Program-made: the position numbers and the translations under genes
Notes under the pieces: generated by a model
Told to the model about the DNA's origin: nothing
What the model saw: the letters and a program-made list of their open reading frames with translations, nothing else
Database searches by the model: none
Assembly (NCBI GenBank): GCA_041557595.1
Contig: JBFFGE010000111.1
Location: 1 to 15,354, forward strand
Length of the DNA stretch: 15,354 bases
Source of the DNA: JAOTYV01 sp041557595
Lineage (GTDB): Bacteria > Pseudomonadota > Alphaproteobacteria > UBA8366
Direction: 5' to 3'
Part shown: piece by piece, positions 1 to 7,019 of the stretch
How the letters are laid out: every line of letters starts with the position of its first letter
Numbering within the stretch: the first letter of the stretch is position 1

Positions 1-75
1 ATCAATGGATCTGAAAAGATTGGTGGCGATTGCGTCCTATCCAGATACTTGCAAGTCCTAGCCATCCGCATAGGC

Positions 76-1047
76 ATGAAATATTAGAGTCGAAATCCGA
101 AGGCACTCCTAGTCGCTGGCATACTTTTGTGCTCCGCTGTAGCAACATTTGGCATCAACCATCTCCGCAATTTGGACGCTCTTGATGTCATTGACGTTTC
201 AACAATAGTCGATAGAGGAAACTTCCGTGGCGAAAGCACTGATCGTGCGCTCGTCGACCTAGACCTTAAAGACCATGCCGGATCGACCAAGCTCAAAATC
301 CCCAAAGCATTTCTGACAAAAAGGCGATTTTGGAGGGGCGGCTTGCATGACTTCATCGTGATTGAAGCGCATTGGCCTGACATGTTTCCAATTACGGTGC
401 ACCGGTAATCCAACCCAATTCAGGTCGGACCGAAATACAAATACCGTAAATTATACGATCAAGATTTAATCGAAATCATGATTCAGCGCGGAAATATTCG
501 GAATGGTTTTCAAGATTTAGAGAGAGAGAGAGCAATTTTGGCGACGCCATCACATTTCGAAAAAACCGATGCAGGACTTATTAAATACACACCAGAAGTA
601 TTGCGAAATAATATAAGAATTAGTGCAGATCCTAGCGTGTCAAATCGGGACATAAACGGTTTGTTACTCGAAGTTAACAGAACACACTATTTTCCGAATC
701 CAAATATATCTGATAATTTTGTGAATTTTATTTGCGATCCCGCGATGGATGGCGAAATTCCGCTCGTCTAATTCGCTCATACAAACATTGGTAGGCATCT
801 GCGGATTAGATACCGAATTCGCGGATCTAAACTAGCCAATTGGCAAGATATTGACGCAAACGTAAGGAATCTCCTTCAGCCATTTATTATTGCCGAAACC
901 ATATTGTGCTCTGATTCGCCACATCAACTTGTCATCTCAAAGCGTCTGAAGGGACGACCAGATGAGGTCAAGTCTATTGGTGTGGTCGAACTCCGCGATA
1001 ACGGAACCTACCGCTGCAACGACCATTCCGATGCGGCAGATAACTAA
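76..1047 (+). pseudogene. Decayed gene for a membrane-anchored protein, three in-frame stops
   Basis: One reading frame stays coherent from an ATG at 76 to a TAA at 1045-1047, but TAG at 85-87, TAA at 406-408 and TAA at 769-771 interrupt it. No frameshift is needed to join the pieces. The start encodes a short basic segment (MKY, stop, SRNPK) and then a hydrophobic helix (ALLVAGILLCSAVATFGI), like a signal anchor. The following parts contain an LKIPKAFL segment, a WRGG...WPDMFP segment and, late, HLRIRYRIRGSKLANWQDID. From memory this loosely resembles widespread proteobacterial membrane-anchored hypotheticals, which I could not verify. A frame of over 320 codons with only three stops is very unlikely in DNA this AT-rich unless it was coding. 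The base composition (about 40-45% GC by eye) is far below that of all later genes, suggesting horizontal origin. The last ~45 codons may not belong to the original protein. No function is assigned. Confidence 0.65.
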
Positions 1048-1093
1048 CGACGTCACCGAAATAACAGTGGGAACCATAGATCACTAACTCCCC

Positions 1094-1702
1094 TCACCCG
1101 ACGATCCACGGAATTTCCTGCTTCAGCCCCGCCTCGTGCTTGGCGATCTGGTCTTCGTATTGCATCGTAAGTTCGATGTCGTCGAGGCCGTTCAATAGGA
1201 CATGCTTGCGGAAGCCGTCGATCTCGAAGGAATAGGAAGAACCGTCCGGCCCGGTGAAGCGCTGCGCTTCGAGTTCGATGCTCATGGTGGCGCCGGGGTC
1301 GGCGTGCAGCTGTTCACGCAGCTTGGCGCAGATCGCCGCATCCTGGGTGAACGCCAACAAGCCATTCTTGCTCGAATTGCCGAAGAAGATATCGCCGAAG
1401 CTGGGCGCGATGACGGCGCGGAAGCCGTAGGCGACCAGCGCATGCACCGCGCTTTCGCGCGACGAGCCGCAGGCGAAGTTGGTGTTGCCGACGAGGATCT
1501 TCGCCTCGCGGAACGGCGCCTGGTTGAGGACGAAATCCCTTCGCTCCTTCCCCTTGGCGGTAAATCGCAGATCGTGAAACAGCACCTTGGCCCAATCCGC
1601 ATCCCAGTTCTTCAGGAAGCGGCCCGGCGTGATCTGGTCGGTGTCCGTGTTCAACCGGTCGAAGGGCGCGGCGACCGCGGTCAGTGTGGTGAAGGCTTCC
1701 AT
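1094..1702 (-). CDS. leuD: 3-isopropylmalate dehydratase small subunit (LeuD-type)
   Basis: This is the small, swivelling subunit of the isopropylmalate isomerase family. With the large subunit it converts 2-isopropylmalate to 3-isopropylmalate in cytosolic leucine synthesis, or does the equivalent isomerisation on a related hydroxyacid. Its 202 residues match the family length. Visible family blocks are NTDTDQITPGRFLK near the N terminus, NFACGSSRESAVHAL, VIAPSFGDIFFGNSSKNGLL and, near the C terminus, HVLLNGLDDIELT. The ATG is preceded by AAGGAG at good spacing. It lies downstream of leuC on the same strand, 160 bp away with a palindromic repeat between. leuC and leuD usually abut or overlap, so the wide gap is unusual. 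The subunit assignment is firm; the physiological substrate is less so, because the partner LeuC is divergent. Confidence 0.92.
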   Translation of the reverse strand: MEAFTTLTAVAAPFDRLNTDTDQITPGRFLKNWDADWAKVLFHDLRFTAKGKERRDFVLNQAPFREAKILVGNTNFACGSSRESAVHALVAYGFRAVIAPSFGDIFFGNSSKNGLLAFTQDAAICAKLREQLHADPGATMSIELEAQRFTGPDGSSYSFEIDGFRKHVLLNGLDDIELTMQYEDQIAKHEAGLKQEIPWIVG

Positions 1703-1723
1703 CAGGCGTTCTCCTTCAAGTCA
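1700..1723 (-). repeat. 24-bp direct repeat, copy at leuD start
   Basis: On the minus strand this segment carries the leuD ribosome binding site and start (AAGGAGAACGCCTGATG). It matches 1861-1884, which spans the leuC stop codon, at 21 of 24 positions; all three differences are transitions. A 19-codon frame ending here (MRKIIPPEVRKYDDLKENA, 1761 to 1702) has a stop that overlaps the leuD ATG as TGATG. Its C terminus DLKENA mirrors the LeuC C terminus DLEENT. I read this as a relic of the ancestral leuC 3' end rather than a functional peptide gene. Confidence 0.6.
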
Positions 1724-1757
1724 TCGTACTTGCGGACTTCGGGCGGAATGATTTTCC

Positions 1758-1853
1758 GCATCCTTCGACAAGCTCAGGATGAGGAAAATCATCGGGCACG
1801 ATGTGAAACCAGGAACCGAAACCCGGCCTCATGCTGAGCTTGTCGAAGCATGC
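1758..1853. repeat. REP-like palindromic element between leuC and leuD
   Basis: Two 27-base arms, 1758-1784 and 1827-1853, are reverse complements at 25 of 27 positions around the core CTTCGACAAGCTCAG; a 42-base spacer lies between them. As RNA this would form a long hairpin between the two cistrons. From general knowledge, this core is a dispersed intergenic palindrome in many alphaproteobacteria. It may stabilise or attenuate the leuC-leuD transcript and probably arrived after the two genes were already linked. Confidence 0.8.
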
Positions 1854-1860
1854 CGCCATG

Positions 1861-1884
1861 CATCAGGTGTTCTCCTCCAGGTCA
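1861..1884 (-). repeat. 24-bp direct repeat, copy at leuC stop
   Basis: On the minus strand this reads GACCTGGAGGAGAACACCTGATG-like sequence, containing the last LeuC codons, an embedded GGAGGAG, the stop and an overlapping ATG. It is the partner of 1700-1723 (21 of 24 identical). The ATG formed here opens a 24-codon frame into the palindromic element that stops at about 1790 and has no recognisable product. Confidence 0.6.
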
Positions 1885-3272
1885 CGGACATCGGTAAACT
1901 TGCCGGTCACGGCGGCGGCGGCCGCCATCGCCGCGCTCATCAAATGGGTGCGCACGCCCGGTCCCTGCCGGCCGACGAAGTTGCGGTTCGACGTCGACGC
2001 CCAGCGCTGTTGCGGCTTGCCGATATCGCCGTTGAAACCGCAACACATGGAGCAGCCGGCTTCGCGCCATTCCATGCCCGCCTCGGTAAAAACCTTGTCG
2101 AGGCCTTCGGCTTCGGCCTGCGCCTTTACCTGGCCCGATCCGGGCACGACGATCGTTTGCGTCTTCGCCTTGCGGCCCTTGGCAACCGCCGCCGCCGCGC
2201 GCAGATCGGACAGCCGGCCGTTGGTGCAGGAACCGATGAACACGCCATCGACGGAAAGGTCCGTGAGCGGCGTACCGGGTTTCAGCCCCATATAGTCGAT
2301 GGCGTTCTCAAGCGCCGTGCGTTTCCCCGCGTCACTCTCGGCGGACGGATCGGGCACCGCCGCGGTCACCGGCAGCGCGTTCTCCGGGCTGGTGCCCCAG
2401 GTCACGGTGGGCGCAATGCCGGTGGCATCGATGGTCACCTCCCGGTCGAACACCGCGCCCGCGTCGGTCGGCAGCGTCTTCCAGAGCGCGACCGCGGTCT
2501 TCCAATCATCGCCATGCGGCGCGAAGGGTTTGCCCTTGAGATACGCGAATGTCGTTTCGTCGGGGGCGATCATGCCGGCGCGGCCGCCCGCCTCGATCGA
2601 CATGTTGCAAACGGTCAGCCGCTCCTCGATCGACATGCCGCGGATCGCCGAGCCGGCATACTCGATGACATGACCGGTTGCGCCCTGCGCGCCGATCTCG
2701 CCGATGATGTGCAGGATCACGTCCTTCGCGGTAACGCCGAAGCCGCGCTCGCCTTCCACGTTGATGCGCATGGTCTTGGGCTTGCGCTGCCACAGGCATT
2801 GCGTCGCCATCACGTGGTAATGCTCGGTCGAGCCGATGCCGAAAGCGAAGGCGCCGAGCGCGCCATGGGTCGAGGTGTGCGAGTCGCCGCAGACGATCAG
2901 CAACCCCGGTTGCGTCAGCCCCTGCTCAGGCCCGACCACATGGACGATGCCGCGCCGCGGATCGCCAAGCGTGAAGAATGTAACGCCGAATTCCTCTGCG
3001 TTGGGACCGCAGTTGGCGACGCGCTCGCGCATTTCCGGATCGGCGATGTCGTCCAGCTTCGGCCCCCTGGTGGAGACGTAGTGATCGGCGGTGCCGAAGG
3101 TCAGGTCCGGCCGGCGCAGCTTGCGCCCCTCGGCGCGCAACCGGGCGAAGCCCCGCCCCGATCCTTCATGCGCCAGATGCCGGTCGACATAGAGCAGCGA
3201 CTGCCCGTCGTCGCGGGTCAGGATGCACGCCCGATCCCAGATCTTTTCGAACATGGTGCGCGGTTCCGCCAT
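1863..3272 (-). CDS. leuC: 3-isopropylmalate dehydratase large subunit (LeuC-type, divergent cluster region)
   Basis: This is the catalytic subunit of the isopropylmalate isomerase family, which uses a [4Fe-4S] cluster to move a hydroxyl group on a dicarboxylic hydroxyacid. A perfect AGGAGG (3278-3283) sits five bases before the ATG at 3272, giving 469 residues; a TTG six codons further upstream is less credible. Expected blocks are present: LYVDRHLAHE (~27-36), IVHVVGPEQG (~109-118), GDSHTSTHGALGAFAFGIGSTE (in part, ~129-150), VIGSCTNGR-type block with C349, and ASTSNRNFVGRQG (~425-437). The cluster ligands would be C349, C407 and C410. The segment after C410 is CGFNGDIGKPQQRW, where E. coli LeuC has LAMNNDRLNPGERC. 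This suggests a paralogue, possibly with another substrate. The gene is divergent from the thiamine-diphosphate enzyme and probably co-transcribed with leuD. Confidence 0.9.
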   Translation of the reverse strand: MAEPRTMFEKIWDRACILTRDDGQSLLYVDRHLAHEGSGRGFARLRAEGRKLRRPDLTFGTADHYVSTRGPKLDDIADPEMRERVANCGPNAEEFGVTFFTLGDPRRGIVHVVGPEQGLTQPGLLIVCGDSHTSTHGALGAFAFGIGSTEHYHVMATQCLWQRKPKTMRINVEGERGFGVTAKDVILHIIGEIGAQGATGHVIEYAGSAIRGMSIEERLTVCNMSIEAGGRAGMIAPDETTFAYLKGKPFAPHGDDWKTAVALWKTLPTDAGAVFDREVTIDATGIAPTVTWGTSPENALPVTAAVPDPSAESDAGKRTALENAIDYMGLKPGTPLTDLSVDGVFIGSCTNGRLSDLRAAAAVAKGRKAKTQTIVVPGSGQVKAQAEAEGLDKVFTEAGMEWREAGCSMCCGFNGDIGKPQQRWASTSNRNFVGRQGPGVRTHLMSAAMAAAAAVTGKFTDVRDLEENT

Positions 3273-3277
3273 GGCGT

Positions 3278-3283
3278 CCTCCT
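3278..3283 (-). promoter_or_regulatory. Ribosome binding site deciding the leuC start
   Basis: On the minus strand this is a perfect AGGAGG five bases before the ATG at 3272. It argues for MAEPRTMFEK as the N terminus and against the in-frame TTG at 3290, for which the AGGAGG would lie inside the coding region. Confidence 0.8.
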
Positions 3284-3408
3284 GATCCAACAGAGATGAA
3301 TTCGCTCGCCGATTTGCATCGCGGCGTTCAAATCAAAAATAGCATGAGAGCGCGCAGCGCAGAAATCAACACGACTCGACCAAGGAACCTCATGGTGGAT
3401 TCACCGCC

Positions 3409-3431
3409 GCGCCGGGGCTAAGCTCCGGCGC
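3409..3431. promoter_or_regulatory. GC-rich dyad in the divergent leuC / ThDP-enzyme region
   Basis: GCGCCGGGGC, loop TAA, GCTCCGGCGC forms a 10-bp stem (one G-T pair) with a three-base loop. It ends 42 bases before the start codon of the thiamine-diphosphate enzyme, in the 201-bp gap between two divergent genes. No T-tract follows, so it is not a normal intrinsic terminator. It could be a leader stem-loop or an operator dyad. The rest of the gap is AT-richer around 3328-3343, but I cannot name a convincing -35/-10 pair. Confidence 0.45.
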
Positions 3432-3473
3432 CTGAACCGGCACCTACCCGACACACCGCAGCGGAAACTTTCG

Positions 3474-5078
3474 ATGAACAATGCAGAACTGATCGTGCAG
3501 ACCCTCAAGCAGGCCGGAATCCGGCATGGTTTCGGCATTCCGAGCGGCAATGTGCTGCCGATGATCGAGGCGATGCGCACCGGCGGGATCAACTTCGTGC
3601 TGACCGCCCACGAAGGCTCCGCCGCGTTCAGCGCCGACGTGACCGGGCGGCTGACCGGCGCGCCCGGGCTCTGCATCGCCACGCTCGGGCCGGGCGCCAC
3701 CAACCTGACCACCGGGGTCGGCGACGCCTATCTCGACCGCTCGCCGATGATTGCGCTGACCTGCACGCTGAACACCGACCAGATCGGCCGGCGCATCCAG
3801 ATGATGATCGACCACCATGCGCTGTTCAAACCGATCACCAAAGCCACGCTGCCGCTGCGCCCCGGCTCGATCCGCAAGACCGTGGAAGAGGCGATCCGGA
3901 TCGCCCTGACCGAACCGCAGGGGCCGGTGCATCTCGACCTGCCGGAGGATGTCTCCCTCGCCCCCATCTCCGAAGACCCGCCCGCCGAGAGCCCCTCCGT
4001 GCCCGCCATGGCGCCGCCGAGCAAAGCCATGCTGGAGGATGCGCACCGGTTGCTCCAGTCGGCGCGCAAACCCGTTGCGATCGTCGGCACGACGGCGATG
4101 CGCCTGCAGAACCCCGAACTGCTGCGAGACTTCGTCAACCGCAACGCCATGCCTTTCGGCTCCACCACGATGGCCAAGGGCATGATCGACGAACATCATC
4201 CCCTCTCCATCGGCTGCATCGAGCGCGGCCGCCGACAGGTGCAGCGTGAATTCCTGCGCGGCGCCGACCTGATCGTGGGCCTCGGATACGACACGGTGGA
4301 ATGCGAGTACGAGGTCTTCGCCGGCGACGTGCCGGTGCTGCACATCGGCATCGAAGAGGCCGATATCGATGCGACGGTCACGGTGGCGGCCAATGTGGTC
4401 GGCAATCTGGATGCGGCGCTCGACGGCCTCAATGCGCTTGCACCGGCGGAAAATGACTGGACCGAAGCGCTGGTCGGCGCGCACCGGCAAAAGTTTCAGG
4501 ACTCGCTGCGCCCGAAAAGCCCCGGCTTCGCGCCGCATCAGGCGATCGACATCGTCCGCGCGGCGCTGCCCCGCGACGGCATCCTGTCCTTCGACGTGGG
4601 CGCGCACACCCATCAGATCGCCAGCCAGTGGACGGTGCATGCGCCGCGCAGCTTCCTGATCACCAATGGCTGGTCGTCGATGGGCTTCGGATTGCCCGGC
4701 GCCATCGCCGCCAAGATCGCCCGCCCCGACCAACCCGTGGTCTGCATCCTCGGCGACGGGTGTTTTCAGATGACCTGCGGCGAGTTGGCAACCGCGAAAC
4801 GGCTCGGCCTCGCCCTGCCCGTCGTCGTGCTCGACGACCGCTGGCTGAGCCTCATCCAGATCAAGCAGGAACACCGGCAGTACGGGCTCTACGGTTCCGA
4901 ATTGCAGCAGGAAGAGTACAGCACGCCCCCGGCGCATTATTTCGGCGTCCCCGCGATCGGCGCCACCACGCCGGACGAACTGGAGCGCGCGCTCCAGGCA
5001 GCCTTCGCGGCGATCGGCCCGACCGTGATCGAGGCGATCGTGGACCCGACCCACTACATGGACACGGTGTTCGACTGA
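3474..5078 (+). CDS. Thiamine-diphosphate-dependent enzyme, acetolactate synthase superfamily
   Basis: The 534-residue protein has the three-domain layout of acetolactate-synthase-like ThDP enzymes, which make or break carbon-carbon bonds next to a carbonyl, often on 2-oxoacids. The N-terminal pyrimidine-binding domain has the activating glutamate E47 in TAHEGSAAFSADVTGR, then ATLGPGATNLTTGVGDAYLD. A central domain covers about residues 185-320. The C-terminal diphosphate-binding domain has the metal motif GDGCFQM (G427-D428-G429). The motif ends VVVLDDRW, with D454-D455 where most relatives have Asn-Asn. Length is normal. The start is the first ATG with a modest GGAA upstream. The DD replacement and generic N-terminal half make true acetolactate synthase unlikely to be certain; a decarboxylase, lyase or acyltransferase role is equally possible. 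It is transcribed away from leuC and converges with the hydrolase 17 bp downstream. Confidence 0.85.
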   Translation: MNNAELIVQTLKQAGIRHGFGIPSGNVLPMIEAMRTGGINFVLTAHEGSAAFSADVTGRLTGAPGLCIATLGPGATNLTTGVGDAYLDRSPMIALTCTLNTDQIGRRIQMMIDHHALFKPITKATLPLRPGSIRKTVEEAIRIALTEPQGPVHLDLPEDVSLAPISEDPPAESPSVPAMAPPSKAMLEDAHRLLQSARKPVAIVGTTAMRLQNPELLRDFVNRNAMPFGSTTMAKGMIDEHHPLSIGCIERGRRQVQREFLRGADLIVGLGYDTVECEYEVFAGDVPVLHIGIEEADIDATVTVAANVVGNLDAALDGLNALAPAENDWTEALVGAHRQKFQDSLRPKSPGFAPHQAIDIVRAALPRDGILSFDVGAHTHQIASQWTVHAPRSFLITNGWSSMGFGLPGAIAAKIARPDQPVVCILGDGCFQMTCGELATAKRLGLALPVVVLDDRWLSLIQIKQEHRQYGLYGSELQQEEYSTPPAHYFGVPAIGATTPDELERALQAAFAAIGPTVIEAIVDPTHYMDTVFD

Positions 5079-5095
5079 ACGGGGGCCATTTAGCC

Positions 5096-5908
5096 CTATG
5101 ACGCGGCCAGATGTCGACTGACAAGGTTGGCAACTTCCGCCGGGTGCGTCAGCGGCGACATGTGCTCGGCGCCGGGAATGACTTGATAGGTGCAACAGGG
5201 AATTTCATCGCGCAATATTTCGCACACGCGACGCTCCGGTATGGTGGTCGCCGCGCCGCGGATCACCATGGTCGGATGCTTAATACCGCGCACTTCCTCC
5301 AACGTCGTCGGGTTGTTGAGGTTGGATCGCCAGTGATGGACCGCTTGTCCGGTCGTCGAGATGAAGCCCGCACGCGCCTTTTCAGGCATACCCGCCCAGG
5401 TGCCGGCGCCATTGCGTAGATCGAGGAACGTCCGCCACGCCTGTTCTTCCTCGCCAACCTCGGCATGGGCGATGAAACCCTCGGCCAGCGTGCGGTACTC
5501 GGCAAACAGGGAGTCCTCACCCGCTTGTGGTAACAAGACGGTAACGATCGGCTCGATCAACACCAGCCGCCGAACCCATTCCGGCGTCATTAGCGCCAGC
5601 CGCACCGCGGTCGAGCCGCCATAGGAATGCCCGACCACATCGACCGGAGTATCGCTAACGCGCTCGATCAGTGCGCGGATTAGTTGAGCCTGCGTGTCGT
5701 GCGTCAATTCGTCCGGGCCGGGCCAAGGACCGGTCCCGCCAAAGCCGATGCAGTCCGGCGCGATCAGTCGATATTCCGCATCCAGATATGCGCCCATTTT
5801 TCGCCACTGCCGCCCAGAGCTTCCGCCGGCATGTAACAAGACCACAGGATCGCCGGTGCCGCTGTCCCCGAATTGCGCGGTAATACCTTCGTATTCGAAT
5901 TTCGGCAT
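5096..5908 (-). CDS. Alpha/beta hydrolase
   Basis: A 270-residue cytosolic alpha/beta-hydrolase-fold protein of the MhpC/haloalkane-dehalogenase-like size class, probably cleaving an ester, C-C or similar bond of a small molecule. The oxyanion-hole block LLHAGGSSGRQW lies at about 24-35, the nucleophile elbow GHSYGGS puts the nucleophile at S95, and GAEHMSPLTHP gives the catalytic histidine H249. The usual acid after strand 7 is missing: the region reads VIRGAATTIPERR, where relatives have an Asp. E119 in LVLIEPI, after strand 6, could serve instead, as in some dehalogenases. The ATG has GAGGA eight bases upstream. It converges with the ThDP enzyme; no substrate can be inferred from its neighbours. 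Confidence 0.85.
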   Translation of the reverse strand: MPKFEYEGITAQFGDSGTGDPVVLLHAGGSSGRQWRKMGAYLDAEYRLIAPDCIGFGGTGPWPGPDELTHDTQAQLIRALIERVSDTPVDVVGHSYGGSTAVRLALMTPEWVRRLVLIEPIVTVLLPQAGEDSLFAEYRTLAEGFIAHAEVGEEEQAWRTFLDLRNGAGTWAGMPEKARAGFISTTGQAVHHWRSNLNNPTTLEEVRGIKHPTMVIRGAATTIPERRVCEILRDEIPCCTYQVIPGAEHMSPLTHPAEVANLVSRHLAAS

Positions 5909-6058
5909 GTCTACATCCTCTATGCTGGCGCGATTGCCTCATCGCGTGGCGATAGAAGTAGCAACGAACAAGACGACCAGCTTGAAGAAAAACTGAAGTT
6001 TTCTTGAGAATTGCTTGAGTTATCTCCCCAATCGGACCGCCTACTCCATCTCGCCCGC

Positions 6059-6517
6059 TCAGCGCTCCAGATCTTCCTGCGCGATATCCGGCTTTTCGGT
6101 CTTGTTGAAGCGGCCGTCATAGATCGGCCGCGCGCCGGTTGTCGGCCCCGGATATTGCACGAACAGGATCTTGCAGCCGCCTTCGGTATGCATGTCGTAC
6201 TCGAAATGCGGGTCGGCCAGATGCACCATGTCGCCGGCGCGGAGCGTCTCCTCGCCGAACCGGCATTCGCCCTCCAGCACGTACCACACCTGCGCGAAAT
6301 CGTGCTTGTGCAGCGGAAACGCCGCACCCGGCAGATAGGTCAGGACGCCCGCATTGGGTTCGGTCGGATGATCCTCGGTCGGGTGAAACACCATCTGCGT
6401 CATGTTGGCGAAGCGGCCCATTTCCGGCGGATAGTCGTCCGGCCGGCGGATCACCGGCGCGTGGTGGGTCTTGCGCGCCTCTTCCGGGGTGATCGGGGCC
6501 TTTGCGGCTTTCGGCAT
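6059..6517 (-). CDS. Single-domain cupin protein
   Basis: A small cytosolic protein of 152 residues with one cupin beta-barrel, a fold used by metal-dependent dioxygenases, isomerases and sugar- or ligand-binding proteins. Cupin motif 1 is visible as LPGAAFPLHKHDFAQVWYVL with H70 and H72; Q76 occupies the place of the usual metal-binding Glu. Motif 2 is RAGDMVHLADPHFEYDMH (about 93-110), with H104 and H110 as further candidate ligands. The C-terminal tail (GRFNKTEKPDIAQEDLER) is polar. A TTG start five codons earlier is possible, but GAGGAGA seven bases before ATG 6517 favours the shorter form. It follows the small exported protein on the same strand after 24 bases, so the two are probably one operon. 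Specific activity unknown. Confidence 0.82.
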   Translation of the reverse strand: MPKAAKAPITPEEARKTHHAPVIRRPDDYPPEMGRFANMTQMVFHPTEDHPTEPNAGVLTYLPGAAFPLHKHDFAQVWYVLEGECRFGEETLRAGDMVHLADPHFEYDMHTEGGCKILFVQYPGPTTGARPIYDGRFNKTEKPDIAQEDLER

Positions 6518-6541
6518 GATGTCTCTCCTCAACGCATCGCT

Positions 6542-6877
6542 TCAGCTTGTAGGCAGGGCGCATCGGCGCCAGATCTGCACCGCATTCGTCGCCTCGCCCA
6601 TCGTCAGGTGGATGGTTTCGTCGTTGATCAGGATCATCGTCACGGCGGTACCGGCATCGCGCTCGCCCGCGGGCACCACGTAGTCAAAGGCGTGGCGATC
6701 GTATCTGCCGGCTATTTTTTTACCCGTGGGAATGACGATGGCGGGTCCTTCGATCGCCATATGCCGACCGTCGTCGTGACACCAGCTGCCGTCGATGGCG
6801 TCGGCCCGCGCCGAGGACGCCGCCAACAGCATCACGACCGCAAATCCCGCGAGAACGGAAAGTGTCCTTGCATTCAT
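6542..6877 (-). CDS. Small exported protein of unknown function
   Basis: The 111-residue product starts with a clear Sec signal peptide (MNARTLSVLAGFAVVMLLAASSARA) and a likely cleavage after ARA at residue 25. The mature part is about 86 residues, probably beta-rich, with two cysteines (C33 in DGSWCHDDGR and C106 in IWRRC) that could form a disulfide tying the two ends together. I do not recognise the family. The ATG has GAGGA about nine bases upstream. It is the first gene of a likely two-gene unit with the cupin and is divergent from the VOC gene. Its role in the periplasm is unknown. Confidence 0.75.
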   Translation of the reverse strand: MNARTLSVLAGFAVVMLLAASSARADAIDGSWCHDDGRHMAIEGPAIVIPTGKKIAGRYDRHAFDYVVPAGERDAGTAVTMILINDETIHLTMGEATNAVQIWRRCALPTS

Positions 6878-6908
6878 CGTGTCGTTGTCCTCAAATTCTG
6901 AAGCACTT

Positions 6909-6980
6909 CAGCATACGCCGCCCCGCGCGCCAACGCACGGGAGACGTGGGATAGGATGGTAGGCGCGATGCAGTATGCTG
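6909..6980. promoter_or_regulatory. Spaced inverted repeat in a divergent promoter region
   Basis: CAGCATAC at 6909-6916 and GTATGCTG at 6973-6980 are perfect inverted copies 56 bases apart in the gap between two divergent genes (exported protein and VOC protein). They could be half-sites for a shared regulator. An 8-bp match at this distance can also arise by chance, so the call is weak. Confidence 0.2.
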
Positions 6981-7019
6981 CGGGCAATCCGCGCACACGA
7001 ACCCGACGGAGAACGAGCA

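Noticed and set aside
76..1047. Alternative genetic code or stop recoding for the interrupted frame
   Set aside because: Both TAG and TAA would have to be sense, the other genes here use TAA and TGA as normal stops, and no recoding structure was recognised; gene decay is simpler.
1094..3272. Complete leucine-biosynthesis operon
   Set aside because: Only leuC and leuD are present; leuA and leuB are not in the window, so the pathway context is unproven.
1779..3299. 506-codon plus-strand open frame opposite leuC
   Set aside because: Arg/His-rich composition without any domain; a GC-driven shadow of leuC, which has clear family motifs and a perfect ribosome binding site.
5079..5095. Possible small hairpin (GGGC/GCCC) between the convergent ThDP and hydrolase genes
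   Set aside because: Only four base pairs and no T-tract; not supportable as a terminator.
3444..5195. 583-codon minus-strand open frame opposite the ThDP enzyme
   Set aside because: Low-complexity Arg/Gly/Asp-rich translation, no domain, and the opposite strand encodes a complete enzyme.
5981..6008. AT-rich hairpin AAGAAAA/TTTTCTT downstream of the cupin gene
   Set aside because: Seven A-T-dominated pairs and no U-tract in the cupin orientation; too weak to call a terminator.
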